33,121 nucleotides of DNA from Bacteroidota bacterium (GTDB lineage: Bacteria > Bacteroidota > Bacteroidia > Bacteroidales > Prolixibacteraceae): assembly GCA_023488865.1 (NCBI GenBank), contig JAMDDG010000342.1, positions 1 through 33,121 of the forward strand. The letters run 5' to 3'. This document shows positions 23,073 through 32,159 of this stretch, one piece after another (position 1 is the first letter of the stretch; the number at the start of each line of letters is the position of its first letter). The notes below the pieces were generated by a model. It saw nothing but the letters and a program-made list of their open reading frames with translations, was not told the origin of the DNA and ran no database searches. The position numbers and the translations under genes are program-made.

Positions 23073-24860
23073 ATGACAAAAAATCAAAAATTAATCCGGT
23101 GGGTGAATGAATGGGCTGAACTTTGTCAGCCCGAAAATGTATATTGGTGTGATGGTTCAGAAGAAGAGAACGATCGCCTGATGGCTGAAATGGTGGCTTC
23201 AGGGATGGCAGTAAAGCTCGACGACAAGAAACGTCCAAACAGTTATTATTTTCAGTCAGATCCAAGTGATGTTGCACGTGTAGAAAATAGAACTTTTATC
23301 TGTTCAGAGAAGCAGGAAGATGCCGGCCCTACCAACAACTGGGCTGCTCCTGCAGAAATGAAGGCCACACTTAAAGGCCTTTTCAAAGGCTCAATGAAAG
23401 GTCGTACCATGTACGTTATTCCTTTCAGCATGGGTCCGCTGGGTTCAGATATCGCACATATCGGTATCGAATTGACAGACTCCCCGTATGTAGTTGTCAA
23501 TATGAAAGTAATGACCCGGATGGGTAAAGCCGTTTTGGACGTACTTGGTGACAACGACTTCGTTCCTTGTATCCACTCAGTTGGTGCGCCACTTCAACCC
23601 GGACAAAAAGATGTCAAATGGCCTTGTGCGCCGATTGACCAAAAATATATTACCCACTTCCCCGAAACCAAAGAAATTATTGCATACGGTAGCGGATACG
23701 GCGGCAACGCGCTGTTGGGCAAAAAATGTTTTGCACTTCGCATTGCCTCTACTATGGCTAAGGAGCAAGGCTGGCTGGCTGAGCACATGTTGATCATGGG
23801 TATTACCAATCCTAAGGGAGTAAAAAAATACATCGCGGCAGCATTTCCAAGCGCTTGCGGTAAAACCAACCTTGCCATGCTGATCCCGACTATTCCGGGC
23901 TGGAAAGTTGAGACAGTAGGTGATGACATTGCCTGGATGAAATTTGGCAAAGACGGACAATTGTATGCAATCAATCCGGAAGCCGGTTTCTTTGGCGTTG
24001 CTCCCGGAACTTCCATGGATACCAATCCTAATGCCATGCTTTCGGCTAGCGCCGGAACCATCTTTACCAATACCGCGCTAACCCCTGATGGCGACATCTG
24101 GTGGGAAGGAATTGGAACGGAGGCCCCAGAAGGAACGATCACCTGGACCAACGAAGTGTACGATAAAGCATCCGGGAAACCGGCGGCACACCCAAATGCA
24201 CGCTTTACTGCACCTGCATTTCAGTGCCCTAGTATCGACCCTGCATGGGAAGATCCCAAAGGAGTTCCGATTTCGGCCATTCTTTTCGGCGGACGCCGTC
24301 CAAGTACCGTACCATTGGTTTACCAAGCCATGAGCTGGAAACACGGTACCTTTATGGGTTCGGTAGTGGGTTCTGAAGTAACTGCTGCAGCTATCGGTCT
24401 GAAGGCCGGTGTGCGCAGGGATCCATTCGCTATGCTTCCTTTCTGCGGTTACCACATGGGTGACTATTTTGGCCATTGGTTGACAATCGGCAAGAATGCA
24501 CCAAAACCGGAAGCATTGCCAAAAATTTTCAACGTAAACTGGTTCCGTAAAGACAAAAATGGCAAATTTTTGTGGCCTGGTTATGGCGATAACATGCGCG
24601 TTCTTGCATGGATTTTCGGAAGATGCGAAGGCACTGCTGCTGCCACTGAAACCGCAATCGGATTTGTTCCAACAGTGGATAGCATTGACATCAGTGGACT
24701 GAATGTCACCAAAGAAGATATCGCCGAATTGGTCAAGGTGGACAAAGCACTCTGGAAAGACGAACTGGAGCTGATCAAAGAGCAGCAAGCTGAGCTGGAT
24801 GGCAGATTACCAAAAGAGTTGAAACTTCAGGTAGAAGAACTAGAAGCAAGATTGGGATAA
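23073..24860 (+). CDS. pckG: Phosphoenolpyruvate carboxykinase, GTP type
   Basis: 595 residues, the GTP-type length (ATP-type enzymes are about 530). Motifs: [34 protein letters not shown], and the P-loop FPSACGKTN at 258-266 with the hyper-reactive C262 and K264 found only in GTP-type enzymes, then GDDIAWM and [13 protein letters not shown] with the metal ligands. It interconverts oxaloacetate + GTP with PEP + GDP + CO2. In anaerobic Bacteroidota a PEPCK often works in the carboxylating direction toward succinate; direction here is not shown by sequence. All catalytic residues appear intact. A strong terminator follows the stop. Confidence 0.95.
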   Translation: MTKNQKLIRWVNEWAELCQPENVYWCDGSEEENDRLMAEMVASGMAVKLDDKKRPNSYYFQSDPSDVARVENRTFICSEKQEDAGPTNNWAAPAEMKATLKGLFKGSMKGRTMYVIPFSMGPLGSDIAHIGIELTDSPYVVVNMKVMTRMGKAVLDVLGDNDFVPCIHSVGAPLQPGQKDVKWPCAPIDQKYITHFPETKEIIAYGSGYGGNALLGKKCFALRIASTMAKEQGWLAEHMLIMGITNPKGVKKYIAAAFPSACGKTNLAMLIPTIPGWKVETVGDDIAWMKFGKDGQLYAINPEAGFFGVAPGTSMDTNPNAMLSASAGTIFTNTALTPDGDIWWEGIGTEAPEGTITWTNEVYDKASGKPAAHPNARFTAPAFQCPSIDPAWEDPKGVPISAILFGGRRPSTVPLVYQAMSWKHGTFMGSVVGSEVTAAAIGLKAGVRRDPFAMLPFCGYHMGDYFGHWLTIGKNAPKPEALPKIFNVNWFRKDKNGKFLWPGYGDNMRVLAWIFGRCEGTAAATETAIGFVPTVDSIDISGLNVTKEDIAELVKVDKALWKDELELIKEQQAELDGRLPKELKLQVEELEARLG

Positions 24861-24881
24861 TCATCCTACTGATATAGAATG

Positions 24882-24910
24882 AAAAACGCCTCAGAGATGG
24901 GGCGTTTTTT
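24882..24910 (+). terminator. Rho-independent terminator after pckG
   Basis: Arms AAAAACGCC (24882-24890) and GGCGTTTTT (24901-24909), a 10-base loop, and a T-rich tail. It lies 21 bases after the stop. Confidence 0.85.
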
Positions 24911-24977
24911 ATTTTATGTCATTATACCCACTCTATTTTTCCGGATCCATATCGCCAATTTTTCCGGGTTTTTCGGT

Positions 24978-25010
24978 TTTGAAATGAACAGGGAAAAAAT
25001 TATAACTTTA
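24978..25010 (+). promoter_or_regulatory. Promoter of the FAD oxidoreductase operon
   Basis: TTTG at 24978-24981, a 21-base spacer, and TAACTTTA at 25003-25010, one mismatch from TAnnTTTG. It lies about 25 bases before ATG 25036 and just after the pckG terminator. Confidence 0.5.
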
Positions 25011-25035
25011 GGTCAAACAAACACAACTACCAATC

Positions 25036-26418
25036 ATGACACAATCAAAATTTGATCGTAGAAAGTTCTTGAACAATTCAGTTGCGATAGGTGCATTTTC
25101 ATTAGTAGGTGGAAATGCTTTTGGACATGGCTTCAGCGCTCCGCTCTCCGCAGAAAAGGATGTATATCTGGAGCCGAAGAAGAAATTACCTGTTTATGGC
25201 AGGTTTGATGTAATTGTTGTAGGTGGCGGGCCTGCCGGTTGGGCAGCAGCGCTTGCAAGTGCAAGAAATGGGGCTAAGACACTTATCATCGAACGGTTCC
25301 CGTTCTTTGGCGGTACCGCAACCGCTTCGCTGATGTTAAATATTGTGGGTTACCGGAATCAGGTAAAACCGGATAGCTTGCAAACCAGTAAGGGAATTGC
25401 CGAAGAGTTGATCCTCCGGCTGAAAGGAATAAACGGACTTGGAATTTCGACCAGTTATGAGTCTGCTGAACAATATCCAACCACGAAAGGGAAAATGAAT
25501 TATAGCTATCCGCTCGACGGAGAAAAGACAAAATACATGCTGACAAAAATGCTTTATGATGAAGGAGTGAATATCCTCTTTCATACCATCTTTGTCGATT
25601 CTATCATGGAAGGGGATAATATCATTGGTGTTGTTGTTGAAAACAAATCAGGAAGACAGGCCATATTCGGGAAAGTAATTATTGACGCCAGCGGTGATGC
25701 CGACGTGGCACACAGGGCAGGAGTCCCTTATTGGCAGGCGGCTATCGGGAAAGACAAATACCTGAAAAACTGCCTGATGTACAAAGTCAGAATAGACCCA
25801 AAGAATGCAGACAAACTTAAAGGGGTCATTGCCAACAACGACAAACTATACTGGGGACCGGCTTCTGATACCGATTGTATCAATGCGGATGACCTTACCA
25901 AAGGTGAAATTCAGACCAGACTGGAGGTATTTGACCATTTCAAAAAAGCGCAGGAAAACGCCGCACCTCTGCTGGATGATGCGTACATTACCGAAACAGC
26001 CTCTATGCTGGGAATCAGGCAAACACGTTTTATTAAGGGACTATATCAAATAAGTAATGAGGATGTGCTTGAAGGGAAGAGATTTGATGATTCGATAGCA
26101 ATGTCTGCCCAGCCTATTATAAGTTATTACGGATACAGACGTTTCCTGGAGCATACGGGTTATGAAATCCCGTACAGATGTATGTTGCCCCAGAAAGTGG
26201 AAGGATTATTAGTGACAGGCAGATGTATGTCTACCGACCAACAAGCGTATGAGTCCTGGAGGGCCATGGCCCCTGTAATGTGTTTGGGAGAAGCGGCCGG
26301 AACTTCAGCTGCACTCTGCGTTAAAACAAAGAAATTGCCTAAGGAGGTCGATGTTGAAATGCTTAGGGCACAACTCGTAAGGCAGGGTGCAGAAATAGGC
26401 CAGAACAATAAAAAATAA
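25036..26418 (+). CDS. Tat-exported FAD-dependent oxidoreductase
   Basis: 460 residues. A twin-arginine signal (DRRKFLNNS then a mildly hydrophobic stretch, about 8-32) implies folding with its flavin before export. The dinucleotide fold DVIVVGGGPAGWAAALASA (GxGxxG at 63-68) and a second FAD segment ending in LLVTGRCMSTDQQAYESWRAMAPV place it in the FAD_oxidored (Pfam PF12831-like) group, common in Bacteroidota and often found near carbohydrate genes; the substrate is unknown. The next gene starts 16 bases later and carries an SGAT motif, so the pair may form an exported redox unit. It is not a succinate dehydrogenase: the HPT/R active-site set is not seen. Confidence 0.85.
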   Translation: MTQSKFDRRKFLNNSVAIGAFSLVGGNAFGHGFSAPLSAEKDVYLEPKKKLPVYGRFDVIVVGGGPAGWAAALASARNGAKTLIIERFPFFGGTATASLMLNIVGYRNQVKPDSLQTSKGIAEELILRLKGINGLGISTSYESAEQYPTTKGKMNYSYPLDGEKTKYMLTKMLYDEGVNILFHTIFVDSIMEGDNIIGVVVENKSGRQAIFGKVIIDASGDADVAHRAGVPYWQAAIGKDKYLKNCLMYKVRIDPKNADKLKGVIANNDKLYWGPASDTDCINADDLTKGEIQTRLEVFDHFKKAQENAAPLLDDAYITETASMLGIRQTRFIKGLYQISNEDVLEGKRFDDSIAMSAQPIISYYGYRRFLEHTGYEIPYRCMLPQKVEGLLVTGRCMSTDQQAYESWRAMAPVMCLGEAAGTSAALCVKTKKLPKEVDVEMLRAQLVRQGAEIGQNNKK

Positions 26419-26434
26419 CCCCTTGAGGTCTTAG

Positions 26435-27589
26435 ATGATGAGTAGAGCTGTATTATCAATGATTGTATTATCGATCCTATTGTCAGGAAACAAGCGTATT
26501 GACAACAATGAACGTCTGTTTTTTAACAGCTCTTTTCGACCAACAGAGGCTTACAAATCATCCAAAATTCCGATCCATTTTAAGGATTCAATCCCTGATG
26601 ATACGCTGACCCTCTACTTTTCTGATGCCAACTTACCGGTCGCTTTTAGCAGAAATATTTCGACAGCTGTCTGCTACGACAGCCTGTGCCGTCGCGCCAA
26701 TATTACCCTCTATTGGGAAGTATTCGGGAAATACCTTGGTTACTCAATTCCCCGGGGTGATGAGTTAACCAAAAAAGAACATGTTCCTTTCTCGGATAGC
26801 GATTATGCCAGGCTCAACGAAGTTTTGAGCGATTCCTTGTCGGCGCTTAAGTACTTTACCTTGGATAAAATCATCCCTGTAAAACCAATCGCCGGGAAAG
26901 CTGACGCCATTTCTGGAGCTACTGTCCCCAATCTCGAACCGTGGATCGTTCCCGCCGCAGCTTATACCTCCTTCACGCTCTGGAAAATTACCTATGGAGC
27001 AACCCGTGACAGTATCGTCGTTTATACGAAGAAGAATTTGCTTATTAATAAATTAATATTCAATGCGTTGCGAAATTGGGATCCTTATAACCAGATAAAA
27101 GCGCTTCAATGGATTGGCGAAACAAACATTCCACATGATCCATTTATAGAACCTGCACTAAACATCCTTCACAGCGGGAACTTTTATACTTCGAGGCAAG
27201 CGCTGAAGTTCTTAAAGAAATGCACCCTGAGTACGGAGTTTCTGCAAATGGAGATGATTAAGTTGTTTGAGAAGGAAGATTTCAGAATTAAGAACGCAGT
27301 CATTGAGTATATCAGTTCTGCAAATAAACTAACAAAACCTGTTGCTGTCGAGATGTTTAGGCTCCTTAAAGACGATGATTATTATTTGGTCAACGTAATG
27401 CTTACCCTGCTTACGAAAAGGTATCAGCCCGATTATGCGGATCAGCTTTATCTCAGCCGGCTATTGAAAAGCAAAAATAAAAATGTATCGAACCGGGTTT
27501 ACAGCTATTTGAGCAATATCCCGGATCAATCGCACGATATAGCCAGGCTACTTAACCGCTATCGAAAAAAAATTTTTGACCAAAATTAA
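26435..27589 (+). CDS. Exported SGAT-motif protein with helical (HEAT-like) repeats
   Basis: 384 residues. A hydrophobic N-terminus (about 4-17) suggests a signal peptide or anchor; no lipobox Cys. The middle part has CYDSLCRRANITLYWEVFG (a possible Cys80/Cys85 disulfide) and ADAISGAT at 156-163, followed by AAAYTSFTLWKITYG. The xDAxSGAT string is like the [S/T]GA[S/T] site at which ApbE attaches FMN to threonine in FMN-binding domains. Residues about 215-380 are all-helical repeats (QIKALQWIG, ASRQALKFLKK-like units) resembling HEAT repeats. I cannot name the protein. It shares an operon with the Tat-exported FAD enzyme, which suggests electron transfer between two flavins outside the cytoplasm; covalent FMN is inference. 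Confidence 0.65.
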   Translation: MMSRAVLSMIVLSILLSGNKRIDNNERLFFNSSFRPTEAYKSSKIPIHFKDSIPDDTLTLYFSDANLPVAFSRNISTAVCYDSLCRRANITLYWEVFGKYLGYSIPRGDELTKKEHVPFSDSDYARLNEVLSDSLSALKYFTLDKIIPVKPIAGKADAISGATVPNLEPWIVPAAAYTSFTLWKITYGATRDSIVVYTKKNLLINKLIFNALRNWDPYNQIKALQWIGETNIPHDPFIEPALNILHSGNFYTSRQALKFLKKCTLSTEFLQMEMIKLFEKEDFRIKNAVIEYISSANKLTKPVAVEMFRLLKDDDYYLVNVMLTLLTKRYQPDYADQLYLSRLLKSKNKNVSNRVYSYLSNIPDQSHDIARLLNRYRKKIFDQN

Positions 27590-27618
27590 ATAAACAGTTA
27601 CTTAAAGTTTCCTTCTGA

Positions 27619-28938
27619 ATGAATAAAAGACAAACTGCTATCGATATTTTTCTGGCTGGTGTTGAGCGTGTCAAGCCTGGCAACCTGATCGACCGGTATG
27701 TTTCCATCGTCGGGAATACGTTGCAGATTGAAAACATCCAGTTTGATCTTTCAACCATAAAAAATATTTATGTTGTAGGGGCAGGAAAGGCAAGCGCAGC
27801 AATGGCGCAGGCGATTGAATCCATTTTAGGGTACAGGATCTCCGCAGGTCATATCGTGACTAAATATGACCATTCTGTCCCGCTAAAATTTATAACGATT
27901 ACGGAAGCAGGGCACCCGGTTCCGGATGAAAATGGGATCAACGGAACGGCACAAATTCTTTCAATAGTTAAAAAGGCAGGGAAGGATGATTTGGTCATCT
28001 GTCTCATCTCAGGCGGGGGTTCTGCCCTTCTGGCCGATGTTCCCGAAGGGTGTACATTACAGGATTTGAAGACGCTCAATTCCGTTTTATTGAAGACCGG
28101 CGCAAATATCAATGAGATGAACTGTATCCGTAAACACCTGTCCAAAGTAAAAGGCGGGCAATTGGCGAAAGCGGCTTCACCCGCAAGGGTTGTAAGTTTA
28201 ATCCTATCGGATGTTATCGGCGATCCGCTTGATGTAATAGCTTCAGGGCCAACTGCTCCGGATCCGACAACTTTTGCGGATGCTTTAACCATTATCAGAA
28301 ATTACCATATTGAGAACGATATCCCCGAGCAGATTTTGCAGGTACTTCAGGATGGAGTTGACAACAAACTACCGGAAACGCTAAAAGATACTGACACCCT
28401 ATTGCAACTGACAAATAACTTGATCATTGGGACAAATCTTTTGGCATTGCAAACGGCAAAAGAGAAAGCGGAAGCATTGGGGTATGATTCCCGGATAATA
28501 ACAAACAGACTTGATGGGGATGTTGGCGATGTTGCCAATTGTATCATTGATGCTGTCCGTCGCATTGAGAAGGGACAATTCAACCAAAAGTGCTGTTTGC
28601 TTTTTGGCGGAGAACCCACTGTGAAAGTGAAGGGAACAGGTCTTGGTGGAAGAAATCAGCATTTGTCCCTGCTTGTCGCCAAATTACTGGAAGATTATCC
28701 TGCAGTAACATTTTTATCGGGCGGATCGGATGGATCTGATGGCCCAACAGATGCCGCCGGGGCTGTAGTCGATGCTTTAACATTGAAGAAGGCATCAAAT
28801 CTCAACCTGGACATAGACAATTACCTCAACAATTGGGATTCCTATCATTTTTTCGAACAGGAAGGAGGACTGATTATTACCGGGCCAACCCAAACAAATG
28901 TGATGGATTTGATGGTCGTGCTCATTGATCAATATTAA
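27619..28938 (+). CDS. Glycerate 2-kinase (GckA/TtuD, MOFRL family)
   Basis: 439 residues, the usual size. N-terminal DUF4147 domain: IYVVGAGKASAAMAQAIE, EAGHPVPDENG, CLISGGGSALL, and LSKVKGGQLAKAASPARVVSLILSDVIGDP-type core; C-terminal MOFRL domain: GGEPTVKVKGTGLGGRNQHL and SGGSDGSDGPTDAAGAVVD. The family phosphorylates D-glycerate at C2 to feed lower glycolysis, using ATP. It is third in the run with the FAD enzyme and the SGAT protein (gap 29 bases), so the operon may handle an oxidised sugar or hydroxy acid whose product reaches glycerate; this link is inference. It yields 2-phosphoglycerate, upstream of pyk. Confidence 0.88.
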   Translation: MNKRQTAIDIFLAGVERVKPGNLIDRYVSIVGNTLQIENIQFDLSTIKNIYVVGAGKASAAMAQAIESILGYRISAGHIVTKYDHSVPLKFITITEAGHPVPDENGINGTAQILSIVKKAGKDDLVICLISGGGSALLADVPEGCTLQDLKTLNSVLLKTGANINEMNCIRKHLSKVKGGQLAKAASPARVVSLILSDVIGDPLDVIASGPTAPDPTTFADALTIIRNYHIENDIPEQILQVLQDGVDNKLPETLKDTDTLLQLTNNLIIGTNLLALQTAKEKAEALGYDSRIITNRLDGDVGDVANCIIDAVRRIEKGQFNQKCCLLFGGEPTVKVKGTGLGGRNQHLSLLVAKLLEDYPAVTFLSGGSDGSDGPTDAAGAVVDALTLKKASNLNLDIDNYLNNWDSYHFFEQEGGLIITGPTQTNVMDLMVVLIDQY

Positions 28939-28955
28939 CCCGGATATTCTATGAA

Positions 28956-28986
28956 TTGGAGTCAAGGTTGAAATTTTCTACTCCAA
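28956..28986. terminator. Weak inverted repeat between convergent genes
   Basis: TTGGAGT (28956-28962) and ACTCCAA (28980-28986) with a 17-base loop, located where the glycerate kinase and class V aminotransferase genes converge. The stem is short, so support is low. Confidence 0.3.
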
Positions 28987-30441
28987 CTCAAACCACGGCT
29001 TTACAAATTGAGTTTTGTCATCAACCTCCCGGTTGTGTTTGAATTCGTTGGTTTTGTTGTTGTAAGTGTAGTCGTTTTTCCAGGTTTGATGGTTAGCCTG
29101 CACCTGCTTAATCGCATCCAGGATAAAATAAAGTTCCTCATTGGTCATGGTTGGATGAAGCGATAGCCTGATCCATCCCGGTTTTTGGGAGAGGTCTCCA
29201 AAATTGATGCGTTCTGTGATTTTTTTCGACTGATCGTGCGAAACATGCAGCAGGAAATGGCCGTAAGTACCGGCGCAGGCGCATCCGCCCCGGACCTGTA
29301 TCCCGAAGTGGTCGTTCAATAGCTTGACGACCAGGTTAAAATGTACATTTTCCAGGTAAAATGAGATGATCCCGAGCCGTTTGTGAACGTTATCAGCCAG
29401 GATATGCAATTCGGGGATTTTTGGCATCTCCGCAAAGACAATTGTTACAAGCTCTTCTTCACGGCGTCTCATCCGGTCAACTCCCATTTGTTCTTTCAGT
29501 TTGATACAAAGTGCCGTTTTAATCGTCTGAAGAAAGCCGGGCGTCCCGCCGTCTTCCCGGGCTTCAATGTCATCCACATATTTAAATTCGCCCCAGGGAT
29601 TGGTCCAGTCGACAGTGCCTCCGCCCGGGTTGTCCGGTACCGGACTGTTGTACAAAGCTGAGTTGAAAACCAATACACCGGAACTTCCGGGCCCCCCCAG
29701 AAATTTATGCGGGGAGAAAAAAATGGCATCCAGCGCTTCATTTGGATCATTGGGGTGCATATCGATTTTTACATAAGGCGCCGAAGCGGCAAAATCAATA
29801 AAACACAGACCTCCATGTTCATGCATGATCCTGGCCATCTTATGGTAAGGAGTAGTAATCCCGGTTACGTTGGAACAGGCTGTAAAAGAACCGATTTTCA
29901 TTTTGCGTTCTTTGTACTTTACCAATTCCCTTCGAAGCTGGTTCAGATCAACCAGCAAATCTTTGTCGGGCGCTAACTGAACTACATCCGCAATGGTCTC
30001 TAACCAGGAGGTGTGGTTGGAGTGGTGCTCCATGTGGGTGATAAAGACGACCGGACGATCTTCTTTGGCGAGATGATCCGGATGGCGAAATTTCGCCATG
30101 GACCGGAAGCCCAAAATGCGCTGCAATTTGTTGACAACGGTGGTCATACCCGAACCGGCATTGATAATTACATCGTTCGGGCCTGCATTCACATGTTCTT
30201 TAATGAGGTGCTGTGCATAATGATAAGCTTTGGTCATCAGGGTACCGGTCTCGCTGGTTTCCGTATGGGTATTGCCAACAAAAGGGCCAAATTGGTGCGA
30301 CAGGGAATCTTCAATTGTGCGGTATAGCCGGCCGCTGGCAATCCAGTCGGCATAGATAATCTTCTTTGTACCATACGGGGAGTCAAAGGTTTGATCGATC
30401 CCGATAATATTTTCCCTGAATTTTTTGAAATATGCTTCCAT
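28978..30441 (-). CDS. Class V PLP-dependent aminotransferase, cysteine desulfurase-like
   Basis: 487 residues from ATG 30441. Fold-type I, class V: IYADWIASGR, NAGSGMTTVVNKL, THMEHHSNHTSW (cofactor-stacking His), FIDFAASAPYVKID, and the PLP lysine K246 in FFSPHKFLGGPGSSG. Near the C-terminus RGGCACAGTYGH (C387, C389) stands where SufS/CsdA desulfurases carry their reactive Cys (RxGxxC). That makes sulfur transfer from cysteine possible, but the protein is longer than IscS/SufS and no sulfur acceptor is adjacent. Transcribed alone, convergent with the glycerate kinase. Alternative: an aminotransferase or selenocysteine-lyase-type enzyme of unknown substrate. It could in principle serve the dnd genes 24 kb away, which lack dndA. 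Confidence 0.8.
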   Translation of the reverse strand: MEAYFKKFRENIIGIDQTFDSPYGTKKIIYADWIASGRLYRTIEDSLSHQFGPFVGNTHTETSETGTLMTKAYHYAQHLIKEHVNAGPNDVIINAGSGMTTVVNKLQRILGFRSMAKFRHPDHLAKEDRPVVFITHMEHHSNHTSWLETIADVVQLAPDKDLLVDLNQLRRELVKYKERKMKIGSFTACSNVTGITTPYHKMARIMHEHGGLCFIDFAASAPYVKIDMHPNDPNEALDAIFFSPHKFLGGPGSSGVLVFNSALYNSPVPDNPGGGTVDWTNPWGEFKYVDDIEAREDGGTPGFLQTIKTALCIKLKEQMGVDRMRRREEELVTIVFAEMPKIPELHILADNVHKRLGIISFYLENVHFNLVVKLLNDHFGIQVRGGCACAGTYGHFLLHVSHDQSKKITERINFGDLSQKPGWIRLSLHPTMTNEELYFILDAIKQVQANHQTWKNDYTYNNKTNEFKHNREVDDKTQFVKPWFELE

Positions 30442-30530
30442 TACTGGTGAAATCGAGAAATTAACTTTTTGCTAAAATAACATATTAGATTGAGAAGAGA
30501 TAGGATAAGAATCAGTTAGAAATAGGGAAA

Positions 30531-30564
30531 GAAATAAATGGAAATAAATGGAAATAAATGGAAA
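30531..30564. repeat. 10-bp tandem repeat (GAAATAAATG) x3.4
   Basis: Three exact copies (30531-30560) plus GAAA of a fourth. It lies between the class V gene and the DUF1456 gene, about 80 bases before the latter's promoter. The period is close to one helical turn. Copy number could vary by slippage. Confidence 0.85.
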
Positions 30565-30575
30565 GAGGGGGATTC

Positions 30576-30612
30576 CTAAAAGCTAACAGCCAATAGCCCA
30601 AAGCTAAAAGCT
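30576..30612. repeat. Degenerate agctaa/agccaat intergenic repeat
   Basis: Repeated AGCTAA, AGCCAATAGC and AGCTAAAAGC units in tandem, a type of short degenerate repeat seen between Bacteroidota genes (recalled, not searched). No coding meaning. Confidence 0.5.
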
Positions 30613-30645
30613 TACAGGTTCAAAAGATCGCTGGCAAAAAAGTAT

Positions 30646-30653
30646 TATCTTTG
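30646..30653 (+). promoter_or_regulatory. -7 box immediately before the DUF1456 gene
   Basis: TATCTTTG fits TAnnTTTG exactly and ends only four bases before ATG 30658. If used, the transcript would begin at or very near the start codon (leaderless). Confidence 0.45.
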
Positions 30654-30657
30654 AATC

Positions 30658-30945
30658 ATGACAAACAACGATATTTTAAAGAAGCTGAGAGTGGCCCTTC
30701 AACTCAGGGACGATGACATCGTTAAGATTCTTTCGCTGGTCGATTTCAAAATTACTGCGACAGAATTGAGTGCCATCTTTCGCAAAGAGGATCATCCCAA
30801 CTACAAGGAGTGTGGCGATCAGTTGCTGCGAAATTTCTTAAATGGGTTGATTATTCAACTGAGGGGACCGATGGAGAAACCTCAAAAGCCGGCCCCTTCT
30901 GCACCGAAGAAGATCGTCATAAACCTGAGGAAGGCAAAAGGATAA
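30658..30945 (+). CDS. DUF1456 family protein (YehS-like)
   Basis: 95 residues. MTNNDILKKLRVALQLRDDDIVKIL begins at residue 1 as in the family, and a second, similar unit follows (DFKITATELSAIFRKEDHPNYKECGDQLLRNFLNGLII). DUF1456 proteins normally have two such repeats of about 70 residues; here one full unit is present, with a short basic tail ending KKIVINLRKAKG, so it is shorter than E. coli YehS (about 156). Function is unknown. The conserved first residue supports this start although it leaves almost no leader after the promoter. Degenerate aaaggc repeats overlap the 3' end. Confidence 0.75.
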   Translation: MTNNDILKKLRVALQLRDDDIVKILSLVDFKITATELSAIFRKEDHPNYKECGDQLLRNFLNGLIIQLRGPMEKPQKPAPSAPKKIVINLRKAKG

Positions 30946-30961
30946 AGGCAAAAGGCAAAAG
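30931..30961. repeat. Degenerate aaaggc repeat at the DUF1456 3' end
   Basis: Successive AAGGCAAAAGG-like units run across the stop codon of the DUF1456 gene. They make the basic protein tail look repeat-derived. Confidence 0.45.
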
Positions 30962-31011
30962 TGAGGACGTTGCGATTCTGATTTTAGCAATATAAATATA
31001 ACGCTCAACTT

Positions 31012-32097
31012 TTATACACATATGCCTTTATTTGCCTTTGCTTGCCGCTCTCTCCATTGAAGTGCGAACCTAACGAGCAAAATCATCACCGGCACCTCTA
31101 CCAGCGGCCCGACAACAGCAGCAAAAGCCTCCCCCGAATTGATCCCGAAAACAGCAATGGCTACCGCGATGGCCAGTTCAAAATTGTTGCTGGCTGCTGT
31201 AAAAGAAAGGGTAACCGATTGTTCGTAGCTGGCCCCTGCCTTCTTGCTGAAAAAGAAGGAGCCTGCAAACATCACCAGGAAGTAAATGACCAATGGAATG
31301 GCGATTAAGACCACATCCAGCGGTATTTTGACGATGTACTCGCCCTTCAGTGAAAACATGACTACAATGGTGAAAAGCAGTGAAATCAACGTCAACGGAC
31401 TGATTTTCGGAATGAACTTCGTCTGATACCACACTTCATTTTTTACCCTTACCAGGATAAAGCGGGAGAGGAACCCTGCGATAAACGGGATTCCCAGGTA
31501 GATAAAGACACTCTTGGCTATCTGCCCGATGGTGATACTTTCAACGCTGCTGTTGGTAGGCAACCCGAACCATCCCGGCAGGACTGCAATAAACAGGTAG
31601 GCATAAACGGAGAAAAGAAGTACTTGAAAGATCGAATTGAAAGCTACAAGTCCGGCAGCATATTGGTTGTCGCCTTTGGCCAGGTCGTTCCAGACGAGCA
31701 CCATGGCAATGCAGCGTGCCAGGCCGATCAGGATGATCCCATACATGTAGGGAAGGTTGGCATTGTTCTGACCTGGAAACAGCTTAAAAAAGAGGAAGGC
31801 TAACGCAAACATCAGGATCGGCCCAACAATCCAGTTTTGTACCAGGGAGAGCCCCAGTATCCGGGTGTTTTTAAACACATCGCCCAGCTCTTCGTATTTC
31901 ACTTTGGCTAAGGGAGGGTACATCATCACAATCAACCCGATGGCAATCGGGATGTTGGTGCTACCACTCGATAAGCCGTTCCAGAATCCGGCGACTGCCG
32001 GACTGGCCCAGCCGATAAAGACACCGATAAACATGGCCAGAAATACCCAGAGGGTGAGGAAGCGGTCTAAGAATTTCAAACGTTTTTGAGCAGGCAT
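31012..32097 (-). CDS. acr3: Arsenite efflux permease ACR3
   Basis: 361 residues with about ten membrane segments. [19 protein letters not shown] carries the essential Cys of the ACR3 family (C129, in a membrane helix), and [12 protein letters not shown] carries the conserved Glu near the end. ACR3 exports As(OH)3 across the inner membrane, driven by the proton gradient. It is the last gene of arsR-arsC-arsM'-acr3 and follows the broken arsM by 62 bases, which contain a degenerate repeat. The length and topology are normal, so the operon should still give arsenite efflux. Confidence 0.93.
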   Translation of the reverse strand: MPAQKRLKFLDRFLTLWVFLAMFIGVFIGWASPAVAGFWNGLSSGSTNIPIAIGLIVMMYPPLAKVKYEELGDVFKNTRILGLSLVQNWIVGPILMFALAFLFFKLFPGQNNANLPYMYGIILIGLARCIAMVLVWNDLAKGDNQYAAGLVAFNSIFQVLLFSVYAYLFIAVLPGWFGLPTNSSVESITIGQIAKSVFIYLGIPFIAGFLSRFILVRVKNEVWYQTKFIPKISPLTLISLLFTIVVMFSLKGEYIVKIPLDVVLIAIPLVIYFLVMFAGSFFFSKKAGASYEQSVTLSFTAASNNFELAIAVAIAVFGINSGEAFAAVVGPLVEVPVMILLVRFALQWRERQAKANKGICV

Positions 32098-32105
32098 GGT
32101 ACTAA

Positions 32106-32141
32106 TTTGAAAATGTGGAAATGTGGAAATTTGAAAATGAA
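32106..32141. repeat. Degenerate gaaaatgtggaaat repeat
   Basis: TTTGAAAATG/TGGAAATG units repeated in the gap between truncated arsM and acr3. Similar runs occur widely between Bacteroidota genes (recalled). Its place at the arsM break suggests a link with the deletion. Confidence 0.5.
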
Positions 32142-32159
32142 AGAAGGTGCCTTCCGTTT

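Noticed and set aside
24078-24788. 236-aa minus-strand ORF inside pckG
   Set aside because: It is a long antisense shadow caused by the codon bias of pckG; no recognisable motif.
23073-24860. ATP-type PEP carboxykinase
   Set aside because: Length near 595 and FPSACGKTN mark the GTP type.
30531-30564. CRISPR array
   Set aside because: The 10-bp units are directly adjacent with no spacers and no cas genes are present.
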